Part shown: one piece after another, positions 44,291-55,179 of the stretch
Position numbering within the stretch: the first letter of the stretch is position 1
How the letters are laid out: every line of letters starts with the position of its first letter
Assembly: GCA_946902875.1 (NCBI GenBank)
Contig: OX336345.1
Span: forward strand, 3,193,395-3,257,394
Direction: 5' to 3'
DNA from: Nematopogon swammerdamellus
Lineage: Eukaryota > Arthropoda > Insecta > Lepidoptera > Adelidae
DNA: 64,000 bases
Made by a program: the position numbers and the translations under genes
Notes under the pieces: model-generated
What the model was told of the DNA's origin: nothing
Seen by the model: the letters and a program-made list of their open reading frames with translations, nothing else
Databases searched by the model: none

Positions 44291-44550
44291 AAGCCCGACA
44301 TATGGGGCCGAGCCACCCATAAGGTGTCTAACGACGCCCATGGACATTCGGTCGTATGCGGAGGTTGCGAATGCCATGCCGGCCTGACAGGTGCCCATTC
44401 ACAACCCTCTTGAAGGACCCGAGACTGTACTTGGGGGGAAATATATGGGCAGGGAGAGCGTTCCAGAGTTTACCGGTTCTGTAGAGGAATGATCTGCAGA
44501 ATCGATTGGTACGCATCCGCGGTAAGTCCAGCATGTAGGGATGCAATCCC
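44281..44550 (-). mobile_element. CR1-like LINE 3' end
   Basis: The minus strand encodes RMRTNRFCRSFLYRTGKLWN, ALPAHIFPPKYSLGSFKRVV and NGHLSGRHGIRNLR, a LINE ORF2 C-terminus. Related ends lie at 11405-11905 (+), 57005-57125 (+) and 57190-57415 (-). Confidence 0.8.
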
Positions 44551-44639
44551 TGCCCAGTGCGCGTGGTACGAAGGTGGAAAGGGGATTTGTTATTTCAGTT
44601 AAAACTTTTTACACTATGAATTATATATTACTTAGCTAA

Positions 44640-47600
44640 AATTTTGATGTTAATAGTGTCGAACTTTTGATAATCGTTAACATTATTACTACCATCAGCT
44701 AAATAATGATATCTTTATCATTATCATAATAATAAGAAGAAAAGCTGTCAAGATGACATGTTTTGCAAAATCTGCCCTTAACAAGAAAATAATTTAAAAG
44801 GCAGCTGAAGGCGCCTTACCGGGCCCGCACAAAGCGCGGAACAATCACCAACGGCGCACGGCCCCGCAGTGCGCAAGCGGCGCTGCAGGCCGTGGTCAGA
44901 ACACCCAACTAGGACACCGTGCACGGAACACCACACGCCGCCCCCGACGCGTGTCTGTGCACCGGCCCAGCAGCGCATCAGACACCTCGCCCTCCCCGCC
45001 CGCGCCCGCATCACCGTGCCGCCGCCGCCTGCGCCCACGAGTCGCCACTTTGATACCATCCACCGCACACCCTCCACCGACGCCCGCCGTGACGTCGTCA
45101 GAATCATCTGGCGACGACGACGACGGGCCGACGACGCCGCTCCCGTCAGAAGAACTACGACGAGGACGACGTCCACCACCGGCCGGCTTGGGGCCATCGG
45201 GGCTTCATGCTCCGCCTATAGTCCCCGCTACCGATGGTGTAGTGCGCCGTATGCGCTGGCCCTATGACCTTAATATGAAAGTCATGACGGCGTACTACAG
45301 GGCCACAGAGGGAGAAACCAACCGGACCATGTTTCGAGCAAGACTGCTTACTGAGTTTCAGGCTCTTGAACCGACAATGTCTTTTTCAGCCCAGCGTCTA
45401 TCAGACCAGGTACGCGTCATCCGGACACGGAAGTTCTTGGATGACGCCGTGCTGGAACGACTGCGCCTAGATGCGCTTCCTACTACCATAGCTCCCGCTT
45501 CTTCGCAGCCGCGCGCAGACGCTGTCTGCGCCTTGTCGGACGCGCTCCGCTCACCACACGCCCCTGTATGTGAAGTGGCGAATATAAGTGAGCTGCTGTC
45601 ACAGCCACCACCTTCAGCGGAGGACGGGGGTGAGGTAGTAGTGGGAGACGTAAGTACCCAGGATGATGAGCAAATGAGAAGCGCCCTGGAGCGGGCGATT
45701 TTGGAGTTTCGATCGGTAAGCTTTGTAACTAGGCCGCGAATACCGCGCTTGCCCACAAATAGAAAAAATATGAGCATTGTGGGGACCATGAATTCCCATT
45801 TAAAACCATATATGGAATCTAGCGAGAGCCTAGTCGATACCCACTCACTCCTCTGTTGTGCGGCGATCGCCGCATGTCGAATGGCCGGTGTCAAATTCGA
45901 AAACAACAACCGTGCGAGACACACAGGCCCAACGTTGGCGGTCCCCGCTTGGCAGAGGAGAATACAGAAACGTATCGACGAGGCACGGGTCCTCATAGGG
46001 AAGCTTTGCTGCTTCAGGTCAGGAAATATGCGACCAAAAATTATGCGGTTCGTGACTAAAGTTCTAAAAGGGGTTGTAATAAGGCCCTCCCATCCCAACT
46101 TCAAGTCAGTGGTCACGGAGCGCATAGACGACCTGAAGCAGCGGATCAGCGCGTGGGCAAAGCGTATCCGCCGCTATAGAGAGCGTGTCGATCGATATCA
46201 ACTGAATCGCCAGTTCCAGAGTGACCAAAGGCGGGTGTATAGAAACTGGGAGCAGCCTAAACAGCTAGTGGCAGATGAGGCTAAACCTACCAAAGCAGAA
46301 AATTATCAATTCTGGAGTAAAATATGGTCAGAGCCCGTCTGCCACGTCGAAGGTGAATGGATGAGGACTGTCGAGCGAGCATGTCAAGACATAGAGCCGA
46401 TGGAGCCAGTGAACTTGACAGAGCTTGATGTTAGTTCGGCAATCCGTCGTGCCCACAATTGGAAGTCTCCCGGGGCCGACGGGCTGCACAACTTCTGGCT
46501 CAAATGGCTTACTTGCTGCCATGCTCGCTTGGCAATTCAATACCAAGAAGCCATAGACCAACGAGCGCTACCAGAGTTCATGACCACAGGAATCACCCAC
46601 CTGCTCCATAAAACCGGTAGTACCGCGGATCCAAAAAATTACAGACCAATTACATGTTTGCCCACTATCTATAAACTACTGACATCCATTCTGACAAACA
46701 AAATAAATGTTCACGACCGCCAAAATAACATCATGTCGGCTACTCAGAATGGATGTCGGGTTGGATCCCGCGGTACTAAGGAGCTTCTTCTCATAGATGC
46801 GACTATTTTCCAGCAGGTTCGCCGCAGCAGAAAGAATCTGTCCGCCACCTGGATTGATTATAAAAAGGCATTTGATTCTGTACCCCACACATGGCTCAAG
46901 AAAGTTTTACTAATATACAAAGTTGATGAAAACATCTGTCAATTCCTGAGTGCATGTATGGAACAATGGAAAACAGTTCTCAGCCTTCCAGGTGAAAGAC
47001 AGCTTTCTGATGTGGACGACTGCATTCATATACGGCGGGGCATCTTCCAGGGTGACAGCCTGAGCCCGCTTTGGTTTTGCTTAGCTCTGAACCCTCTCAG
47101 TTCGCTTCTGGAGGATTCGGGACTGGGCTACTTTCTGCGGAGAGGGAGCCACTCGATTTCTCACTTGTTCTATATGGATGACCTAAAAATACTGGCTAGT
47201 TCGGACTCTGAGCTGATGTCGATGCTGAAGACAACTGAAAATTTCAGCACGGACATTGGAATGGAGTTCGGAATAGACAAGTGTGCGAGCATCCATATAA
47301 AACGAGGGAGGGTCATGGCCTCCGACGGGATTCAACTCTCGGAGTCGGTGAACATTCGAGCCCTCTCTGACGAAGAAACCTACAAATATTTGGGTATGCA
47401 GGAGTGCCTTGGTATCAAGGATACGGTCATGAAACAACATGCAAAGGCTAAATTCTATCACCGTCTCACAATAGTACTGAAAAGTCTATTGTCGGGCGGT
47501 AATAAAATCAGAGCCTACAATGGTTGGGTCATGCCCGTTCTTATATACACCTTTGGCATACTCAAATGGTCTCAGACTGAGCTGGACGCCCTGGACAGAA

Positions 47601-48815
47601 AGGTCAGAACGCTGATGACGACGTCCCGGATGCATCACCCACGATCATCGGTCATGAGATTGTATATCCCGCGGAAGTGTGGGGGTAGAGGTATGCTAAA
47701 TGCCAAAAACCTACACAACCGCGAGGTATGCAATCTCCGTCAGTATTTTATGGAAAAGACTGATGTTTGTGAGATGCACCGCGATGTCGTCGTCAGTGAT
47801 AAAGGCCTTACCCCGTTGGACATGGGAAAAGAGGACTGGCGGAAGCCAGTTGTACTGAGCACCGAGGACCGCCTGGAAGTATGGAAAGGCAAGGCGCTGC
47901 ACGGTAGGTACTTCCGGTCTCTCACGGGGCCGGATGTAGATCAACTCGCCTCCGTGCACTGGCTACGCTTCGGGGACCTCTTTGGGGAAACCGAGGGTTT
48001 TGTCTGTGCAATACAAGACGAAGTTGTCAAGACCAACAATTACAGGAGATTCATTATGAAGGATGGCACCATTGACATCTGCCGCGCCTGCCACAAACCT
48101 GGCGAATCCCTCAGACATGTAATCTCCGGTTGTTCGCAACTTGCCAACTCCGAGTATTTGCACAGGCACAACCTAGTAGCCAGGATCATCCATCAGCAAC
48201 TTGCTTTGAAGTTCAACCTTGTCGGCTCGGAGGTGCCTTACTACAAGTATAACCCACAGCCAGTTCTCGAAAATGCTCACATCACGCTCTACTGGGACCG
48301 GTCGATTATCACTGATAGGACTATTATGGCTAATAGACCTGACATAGTGATAATCGACCGGGAGGCGCGGCGCGCAGCGCTCGTCGACATCACGGTGCCG
48401 CATGACGAGAACCTTGTGAAGGCAGAAAAAGACAAGATGTTAAAATACATCGATCTGTCTCATGAGGTTACCGACATGTGGCCCGTGGACTCGACGATCG
48501 TTGTGCCCATAGTCTTGTCTGCGCATGGGCTGATAGCGAAGAGCCTCGACCATCATCTCAAGAGGCTCTCACTAGAGCCACTTGCTTGGATCAAGGGTCA
48601 GATGCAGAAGGCGGTCTTGCTCGACACCGCTCGAATTGTCCGAAGGTTTCTCTCTCTCGGGTCCGACCATCGGTAGTCTGGGTTCGCCCCGCCGCCGGTG
48701 GTGGAAATTCCATTTTGTTATTTTATATTAATTTTAGATTTAAGTTTTTTATGTAAAATTAATATAAAAAAGAAATGTGTCAATAAACGAATAATTAATA
48801 ATAATATAATCAAGC
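44640..48815 (+). mobile_element. R4/Dong-like LINE, apparently full length
   Basis: One long ORF with a reverse transcriptase and a C-terminal restriction-like endonuclease, then a short 3' UTR ending AAAAAAGAAATGTGTCAATA. TAA-rich sequence flanks both ends (cataataataag near 44725; aattaataataatataat near 48790). Dong of the silkworm inserts into TAA repeats, so this fits its target. The exact 5' end is not determined. It lies inside the TIR element 42686-49075. Confidence 0.8.
44951..48676 (+). CDS. R4/Dong-like LINE polyprotein: RT + restriction-like endonuclease
   Basis: The frame is open from 44798 with no ATG before 45251 (MRWPYDLNMK); 44951 is a GTG, so the true start is unclear. Residues 1-100 are Pro/Ser/Asp-rich. 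Reverse transcriptase motifs: WKSPGADGLHNFW, YRPITCLPTIYKLL, WIDYKKAFDSVPH, RGIFQGDSLSPLWF and catalytic YMDD (residues 741-744). The C-terminus has a CCHC knuckle (CRACHKPGESLRHVISGC, from residue 1044) and the endonuclease core RPDIVIIDREARR...DITVPHD (PD at 1130-1131). The protein nicks target DNA and primes reverse transcription there. There is no stop or frameshift over 1241 codons, unlike the dead copies at 1299-1625 and 1900-2968. Confidence 0.9.
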   Translation: MSVHRPSSASDTSPSPPAPASPCRRRLRPRVATLIPSTAHPPPTPAVTSSESSGDDDDGPTTPLPSEELRRGRRPPPAGLGPSGLHAPPIVPATDGVVRRMRWPYDLNMKVMTAYYRATEGETNRTMFRARLLTEFQALEPTMSFSAQRLSDQVRVIRTRKFLDDAVLERLRLDALPTTIAPASSQPRADAVCALSDALRSPHAPVCEVANISELLSQPPPSAEDGGEVVVGDVSTQDDEQMRSALERAILEFRSVSFVTRPRIPRLPTNRKNMSIVGTMNSHLKPYMESSESLVDTHSLLCCAAIAACRMAGVKFENNNRARHTGPTLAVPAWQRRIQKRIDEARVLIGKLCCFRSGNMRPKIMRFVTKVLKGVVIRPSHPNFKSVVTERIDDLKQRISAWAKRIRRYRERVDRYQLNRQFQSDQRRVYRNWEQPKQLVADEAKPTKAENYQFWSKIWSEPVCHVEGEWMRTVERACQDIEPMEPVNLTELDVSSAIRRAHNWKSPGADGLHNFWLKWLTCCHARLAIQYQEAIDQRALPEFMTTGITHLLHKTGSTADPKNYRPITCLPTIYKLLTSILTNKINVHDRQNNIMSATQNGCRVGSRGTKELLLIDATIFQQVRRSRKNLSATWIDYKKAFDSVPHTWLKKVLLIYKVDENICQFLSACMEQWKTVLSLPGERQLSDVDDCIHIRRGIFQGDSLSPLWFCLALNPLSSLLEDSGLGYFLRRGSHSISHLFYMDDLKILASSDSELMSMLKTTENFSTDIGMEFGIDKCASIHIKRGRVMASDGIQLSESVNIRALSDEETYKYLGMQECLGIKDTVMKQHAKAKFYHRLTIVLKSLLSGGNKIRAYNGWVMPVLIYTFGILKWSQTELDALDRKVRTLMTTSRMHHPRSSVMRLYIPRKCGGRGMLNAKNLHNREVCNLRQYFMEKTDVCEMHRDVVVSDKGLTPLDMGKEDWRKPVVLSTEDRLEVWKGKALHGRYFRSLTGPDVDQLASVHWLRFGDLFGETEGFVCAIQDEVVKTNNYRRFIMKDGTIDICRACHKPGESLRHVISGCSQLANSEYLHRHNLVARIIHQQLALKFNLVGSEVPYYKYNPQPVLENAHITLYWDRSIITDRTIMANRPDIVIIDREARRAALVDITVPHDENLVKAEKDKMLKYIDLSHEVTDMWPVDSTIVVPIVLSAHGLIAKSLDHHLKRLSLEPLAWIKGQMQKAVLLDTARIVRRFLSLGSDHR

Positions 48816-49280
48816 AAATTTCACTAAGACATACTAGCATGCTTCATTACCATCCAACCGCATAAATTACCATCCAGGTGTTTTTCATTACCATCCACAC
48901 CTTCATTACCTTCCATCAATTTTCTCCAAAACTAAAAGTTGTACATAGATGCCTCTCTTATGTTACTACATCTAATAAGTACAGGAACACATATATACAT
49001 AAATATATTTCAGAAAATAAAAAAATAAAAATTCCGCCAAAACATGCAAATTTGAACGAAATGGCGGAACGACCCTCATATGGCTTTATAAAGCTGTACA
49101 ACTTTAATAATTGAGTCACGGAGAGTCGGTGCCAACTAAACAGTTAAGTTAGCGTTGTGTGTTTGTGCGCGCTCTATATTTTGTATTTTGGAAGTTTTTT
49201 TATTACGACTCAGCAGTTTAGTTGGATAAGAATCGGTCGTCCGTGTGCCCGGGCCCTAAGGTTTCCTCTTCCTCTACCTA

Positions 49281-49985
49281 AAGCCTGACCAGGAATATAT
49301 GAGGGGCCGCCATATTGCGGAATTTCGTTGGAACTAATTTCTTACACTGGCCACAATTATGTTTGATGCTTGATAATCTGTTGTCAATGTCAAAATTGCT
49401 TCTGAACTGACATTTAGGTGAAACGTTATGTCATTGTAGTGAGATTGTCATGAATTGGCCGCCGTAATGTACAATTAGGTAATTATTTTTTGTTCTATCT
49501 AGGTGTATCTCAAGCATCTATTTACCAAATACCAAACAAAAGAAGGACGTAAATATTATTCGTTCTGAACAAAAAACACTTTTTGACTTTACAGAAATAC
49601 GAAACGTTCGAATAAAAATAGCTTAGGTTAAGTTTTTCTGAACTAGAATTTTTATTAAAAAGTTTAGTGTTTCAGCAAGGTCGATTAATAATTTTTTTAA
49701 TAATTTGTACACTTTGCTTCAGGACATATCTGCAGATACATGGAAAAAATTTTGTGAACATGTAAATGTCAAAGCTAGTTCTTTTTACATTGACATCAAA
49801 ATATATATAAAAGATGCATTAAATTAAAATACATTTTGTATATCTTATTGTGTATTTCAGTGCAAAAGTACATTTTGAATAAAAACATCGGCCAATTCAA
49901 TATGTGCGTACTATACTGAATGTTGCTATATAAATCTAAAAAGAGGCTCCATTTTGACAGCTCTCATATATTCCTGGTCAGGCTT
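49281..49985. mobile_element. TIR element with TA target, 705 bp
   Basis: AAGCCTGACCAGGAATATAT at the left is inverted exactly at the right (ATATATTCCTGGTCAGGCTT). TA flanks both sides (49279-49280, 49986-49987), as for Tc1/mariner-type elements. No transposase frame. It ends about 280 bp upstream of the RSK start codon. Confidence 0.85.
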
Positions 49986-50262
49986 TACACCGCAATGGCC
50001 AACGTGTAGAGCATTGGCCATAGTGTATAGGAGGCCTAATAAACATTTATGCGTACAGTACGAAGTTTTTTTTTCGTACGATGATTAGAAAAGCAGCATC
50101 TACCACCGCTTCCATTCCCTACCTTTTCTTGATTGATAAATTTTGATGGCTTTTTGGGGACGGGTGTTCGGTCGGTGTTTGTGTATTATAGTGCATTTAT
50201 TTTACTTCTCGTAGTGTTTACTTGGTTTACTTGAAGTGACGGAGTAGCAGTGCGTGTTCACG

Positions 50263-50316
50263 ATGCCTCTGGCCAGCTCTTCCGACCCCTGGCGAGTGCA
50301 GGCGGTGGACAGTGCG
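50263..50316 (+). CDS. S6kII: RSK (p90 ribosomal S6 kinase), exon 1
   Basis: ATG in CACGATGCC; 18 codons, MPLASSSDPWRVQAVDSA, then donor GCG|GTACGT, phase 0. The MPLA..DPW start is conserved from vertebrate RSKs (MPLAQL.DPW), which fixes the start. RSK is a serine/threonine kinase with two kinase domains. It is docked and activated by ERK and PDK1 and acts in cytoplasm and nucleus on ribosomal, translational and transcriptional targets. Introns here range from about 1.3 to 3.4 kb. The second kinase domain is beyond the window. Confidence 0.93.
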
Positions 50317-51080
50317 GTACGTTCTCCTTCCCATTTTCATGATTTTTTCCTAATTGGCTGAGAAATAGAAAATTTATCTAACAATTTCGACCCGCATTAT
50401 CAGTAATAAATGCATTCAATAATTAGTGCACGATAAGAATTCTACCGCATATTGTGCTTCTATTTCCATTGGAAAAACCTTGATTGGGTGACAGGTGGGT
50501 GAGTAATGGAATGGGAAATCAGCGGCGGTTTAGTAACATATTATTATCAGTGAACGGGTGCGGCTGTATTGATGACTTTTTCTACACAAAACAGCTAGGT
50601 ACATATTATTTTTCATATTACACATTAAGTATTATAAACTATGTAAATAGTTTATTCAATTCAAATTAACATAGTTATAAAATCTATAAAATCTAAAAAT
50701 TATATAAACTAAACTTAGGAAATAAACTAACTTAAAAAATAAATTTCATTTAGTGCTTTTGTCCCCGGGATTGTGCCGAGGATGCCAGCCGCAGTATTAT
50801 AAACTTCAATTTGATGCCAATATTTATTGAACTTCATTCCTGATATATCTAAAATCACCTTGAGAAGTTGGAAGTTTGACGAAATTTCATGAAAGAACAA
50901 TTATGCTGAGCATCCAGATAATGTTGTGTGGTGTTTTATTTGTTTTGAAATCAGAGTCTATTGCTAATCTTAGTTGTGAGATTGTAACTAAGTGCTATCA
51001 GGTCTGGCAAAGGGGTGTACTCGCTATTAAATTGCAAATCAACTCTCCCTTGAAATTCATAATCTGACTGTACAAGTATT
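50317..51080. other. RSK intron 1, no other gene seen
   Basis: AT-rich unique intronic DNA. The open frames at 50484 and 50876 are short and motif-free. Confidence 0.5.
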
Positions 51081-51089
51081 TTATTAATA

Positions 51090-51420
51090 AAAACTCATAC
51101 AACCCATCTGGACCTATGAAACTCAGCTGTGGCGTACCTACGGCCTCAAAAACGAACACAAACATGAGACAAAAATTCCAATCCAAAATGCTTAGAGTGA
51201 TCGATCACGGACGCTCCATGGTATGTCACTAAGGAGATCCTTCTCAATGATCTAATGTACCCAACAGTACAAAAATAATTGCAAAATTAGAAAATATGCA
51301 TAGTCAAGCATCCAAATGAACTGGCGAAACACCTCACGACAAGAAGACGGATGATCAAACGCCTCAATGGAATGACACCAATAACCTGGACAAATAGTCA
51401 GAGTGAATCAAACCACACAT
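51090..51420 (+). mobile_element. Decayed jockey-like LINE ORF2 C-terminus
   Basis: Across frameshifts it reads QSKMLRVI, APWYVTKEILLNDLMYPTVQK, IAKLENMHSQ and HPNELAKHLTTRRRMIKRL, the conserved tail of jockey ORF2. Confidence 0.7.
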
Positions 51421-51830
51421 AGGAATGTCTCAATAGAAGCATGCCCCGATCATGTCAACAAGTCATGATCAATTACACGGAGAACCAGACATTTTAGGGA
51501 ACGTTTCCATATAATGTGCCAGATTCGTTAGGGGGGTGGTCTGACACCACAGCGTCACATTCTAAAGTGAAAATACAACTGTTATTGTGCTTAATCCACA
51601 TAAATACATTAAGGGGGCTGGGGGGGAATCTTACACGTGGTATGGGTATGTATTGCAAGACAGAAAGTAACAGAATGTTATAAATTACAAAAATAATTTA
51701 TAATTTTGCATGAAACAATATTAAATTAGCATTTAGATTGTGTTCTAATGTGTCAAGTCATTCACATGAATCTCTGTGCCCTTTTCCATTCATTTCTTCA
51801 TTTGGGAAATTTTATGAATTAAAATAGTTA

Positions 51831-51965
51831 GGCCCACTTGCACCAACACGAATTTAAGATATAAACCAGTTTAACTCGTTAAGCTAGCACCCGTTGACTG
51901 TGGGAACCGCGTTTAAATCCATAACTCGCTACTTAACTCTAAACTCGTGTTGATGCAAGTGGGCC
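51831..51965. mobile_element. Harbinger-like MITE, 135 bp
   Basis: Terminal repeats GGCCCACTTGCACCAACACG and the complement with one difference; TTA duplicated at both flanks (51828-51830, 51966-51968). In RSK intron 1. Confidence 0.85.
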
Positions 51966-52421
51966 TTAGTGTCTATATTTTGTACTAATTATGAGTTAGT
52001 GCACATTTGGAATACAATATAATATTTTTATTACTTTTCTTTATCAAACCCTGATAGAGTTCTTTTAAAAAAATAATACATAAATTATTTCACAATTAAA
52101 AAGCATTAAAGGTAACAACTTAATGCCGCTGCCATTTTCTGCAAGTAAACATTATTTTCTTGCGTAGTAGGGATGGGTTAAAGAGGCTGAAAGTGTAAAC
52201 ATTATGGATAGAACAGTACAAGTAAAATCAGAAGGACAATTAATATTACGTAGACACTTACTTAGCGCCGAATTAAGTTGCACATTTTATTAAATAAACA
52301 ATAATATTTTTCACATAACGAACCAAATTATCTCATGAAGTTAAACATTCACAGGTAGAAACAATACGCTCTTGCTGGACATAAAAAAACCTTATAATTA
52401 TACAAACAGCTTCAATTCTAA

Positions 52422-52820
<399 letters not shown>

Positions 52821-52989
52821 TAATTACCTACTCGGTTTACTAAACTTCAAAATTTTCTTTATAGGCTGGAGAAAGTACATTAAAATTCACATTAACTAAT
52901 TAATCCACTGGCTTAACTAATTAATTCATTAACTAATTAGCCGACTAGATTGGTACCTACCACCATACTGCATGTTTTTTAATATTTTT

Positions 52990-53310
52990 TTTTATGAAAA
53001 CTGACACGGTTACATGAATGACTTACAATACAACATCCGTGATGTCAGCCCATAACACCGGGTGATCTAGGTGCCATGTCAGTGCCTCCCTTCATTTCAT
53101 GTTGGCTACACTGAACTGGATGGAAAACACTAACTATTTACATAGCCGTTTCGACCGCATTTCATTCAGTGGCATGGTACAAACCCGGCCGGGATAAACC
53201 CTACCACCTTGTAAGGTAAGAAGGGAAGGGAGCTACAGTTTTACGTGGAATCCGAACCACGATAAGCCTCAGCGGCGACTCCTCTCAGTTGGCGAGGTTG
53301 GCGCCGCCAA
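52990..53310 (-). repeat. SINE family A, partial
   Basis: Poly-T, TATGAAAACTGACACGGTTA, CATCCGTGATGTCAGCCCAT and the body to about CCGAACCACGATAAGCC; the head is lost. In RSK intron 2. Confidence 0.8.
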
Positions 53311-53449
53311 ACCGAATAAAATGAATGACACCATTAATACAGAAGTATCAGGCTAAAATAAATGTGAAAAAATTTCGGAGTTATATTATTTATGTCATAT
53401 AATCCACGATTAATAAGATAAAACGTCAATCCCGTACCCGTTACATAAT

Positions 53450-53900
53450 TTGAAATTTCGCGCGCGTCAAACGCGGGCGACGACGAATGACGACACATCA
53501 AGGCATTCATTGGCCGGTTGGCTACATTTTGAAGCGCCATCGTATTCCATACAAGGCGGAAGCGACCGATGTCCCCCCCGTCCCGCGCGGACCCGCTGAT
53601 CAGCCTTTCGAGTTGGCGCAGCGGGGAGTGCATTTAGTGACGCGGTAGCGAGTAGAGCGAGCTAGCGAGCGAGCTAGGTGTGTGTGTTGCGTGTGCGGGT
53701 GTGTGCGCGCTGCGTCCACAGTTCCACACGACGAGTATTCTTGTGCTGTGCGACGTGCGATGCGATGCGACTAGCGAGCTAGGCTAGGTGTGTTATGTGC
53801 GCGTGTGTGTGCGCATTGGCTCGCGAGTTGATAGCTGCATATATTCCGTTATGTAGGTATGGACTTTGTATGGATGAATCCTGTGCAGTGTTGTTAAATT
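53450..53900 (+). promoter_or_regulatory. CpG-rich promoter-like region in RSK intron 2
   Basis: A CpG-rich block (about 53455-53640) is followed by GT/CG-rich sequence with an internal near-duplication (ACTAGCGAGCTAGG / GCTAGCGAGCGAGCTAGG). It precedes a short ORF at 53925. It may be an internal or alternative promoter; this is inference from composition only. Confidence 0.35.
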
Positions 53901-53924
53901 TAAAGTGATTTATTGGTAATTATA

Positions 53925-54104
53925 ATGGCAAACTCCTACCGAGCTATCTACGGAGCACTCAAGGACAAGAGAGACTCAGTAATTTGGCACTCTTACATAT
54001 CTGTGGAAAAGGAGTTGCTAACAAAATTGAGGAAGAAAGAAGATTTTCACGATCGAGTCATCGAAAATTTCTTGGAACGAAGAGTGGACTTCATGTACAA
54101 ATAA
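53925..54104 (+). CDS. Hypothetical 59-aa protein in RSK intron 2
   Basis: ATG at 53925 (ATAATGGCA), stop TAA at 54102-54104. The product is MANSYRAIYGALKDKRDSVI, WHSYISVEKELLTKLRKKED, FHDRVIENFLERRVDFMYK: 59 residues, strongly charged and helical in appearance, with no signal peptide or membrane segment. It follows a CpG-rich region, and an AATAAA-like AAATAAATCG occurs about 120 bases downstream. It is on the same strand as RSK but has no splice acceptor joining it. It may be a nested single-exon gene, a transposon-derived ORF or chance. I do not recognise it. Confidence 0.35.
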   Translation: MANSYRAIYGALKDKRDSVIWHSYISVEKELLTKLRKKEDFHDRVIENFLERRVDFMYK

Positions 54105-54374
54105 AATGTAACAATTAAAGCTTGTATGCCTGTCTCATCGTCGTCGTGCCAGAGGAGACGTCGCTGTTGTCGGCTGCAACTCGACAGCTTTGACACAACC
54201 AGTAGGTACCTATCTACAGACAAATAAATCGTAAGTGAGCAAAATAAATAATTTAAACTAAATATTATAAACTATCTATATCGTAATCGTCTTTCAGTTT
54301 TTGAACTCATTGTGGTAGAAATAAATTAACGCGTAGGTACCTAAGTTATGAAATTATGAAAAAAAAAATCCTTA

Positions 54375-54665
54375 GCCAGAGCCAACCCAATATTCAGGAC
54401 CAGGAGTCGCCGCTGATAAGCCTGTCACCTTGTCCTTATCCCTTAGTCGCCTTTTACTACATGCCCGGGGAGATATGCAATGGGGATATTATTTTAAAGT
54501 ACCGGCCCCACACGGTACTTTATTGAACATCAATACAAGAAGAGAAAACACGAGAACAAAATAAATAAATATACAATGGTGCAGAGAGAAGCAAAGAGGA
54601 CAATAGCGTGCAAAGGTGGACTTATCACTGGTAGTGATTTCTTCCAGAAATAATTTCAGTTTAAA
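54375..54665 (-). repeat. Dispersed repeat and LINE 3' UTR fragment
   Basis: 54375-54525 is the reversed copy of the 39739-39870 repeat (TTATCCCTTAGTCGCCTTTT ... GTACCGGCCCCACACGGTAC). 54525-54665 continues with a reversed LINE tail (ACTTTATTGAACATCAATAC ... GGTGGACTTATCACTGG). Confidence 0.6.
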
Positions 54666-55179
54666 ATGCTCCAATACATGTGCCCCTCAGCAGTGTGAAT
54701 GCTCTTATCTGACAATTAATCGAACAGATGGCCCACTATTCATATCTATGTAGCAGACGATTGTGTTACCATTACAACAGTTAGTTAGTTATTATTATTT
54801 TTGTTTGTATATGTTGATTGTCATTGTTGTTTGCTGGTTAGGGTTCCGTATCCGTCGTATGGGACCCTATTACTAAGGTCTAGCCTGTTAATACGACATT
54901 TGAAGACACCCGAAGACACTTTTGTTGTTGTGTAACGAAAAAATTTATCAATTCATTTAAAATAATTTCAATATTACTATAGGACCAACAGCTGTGTATG
55001 GTTGTATTTCAAAAGAAGACATTAAGTAACTAAGGAATGGCGAGGCCCAAGGCTGAGCTGGCTTCAGGTAAACGATAAACATTCTCGATTCTATGAATGC
55101 GATAATGCTCCTCACTAGCCATGGTTTCATGCCTAAAATCCTGATGTAAAGCGAGCTGCCTTTGATAATAAAATACAAT

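Larger units (their letters stand above)
42686..49075. mobile_element. 6.39-kb TIR element hosting nested repeats
   Basis: GGGTCGTTCCGCCATTTCGT (42686 onward) recurs exactly inverted at the other end (to 49075); 27 terminal bases are identical. TCAT flanks both ends (42682-42685, 49076-49079), a 4-bp target duplication. Both subterminal regions carry repeated TTCATTACCNTCC motifs (43062-43500 in both orientations; 48841-48920). Inside lie a palindrome made of SINE and LINE pieces (43605-44350) and an R4/Dong-like LINE (44640-48815). No transposase ORF is left, so the element core was about 2 kb and non-autonomous. I do not assign a superfamily. Confidence 0.75.

Noticed and set aside
44778..45197. 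Minus-strand and alternative-frame ORFs over 44.8-46.1 kb
   Set aside because: They are shadows of the R4-like LINE ORF, which carries the recognisable domains.
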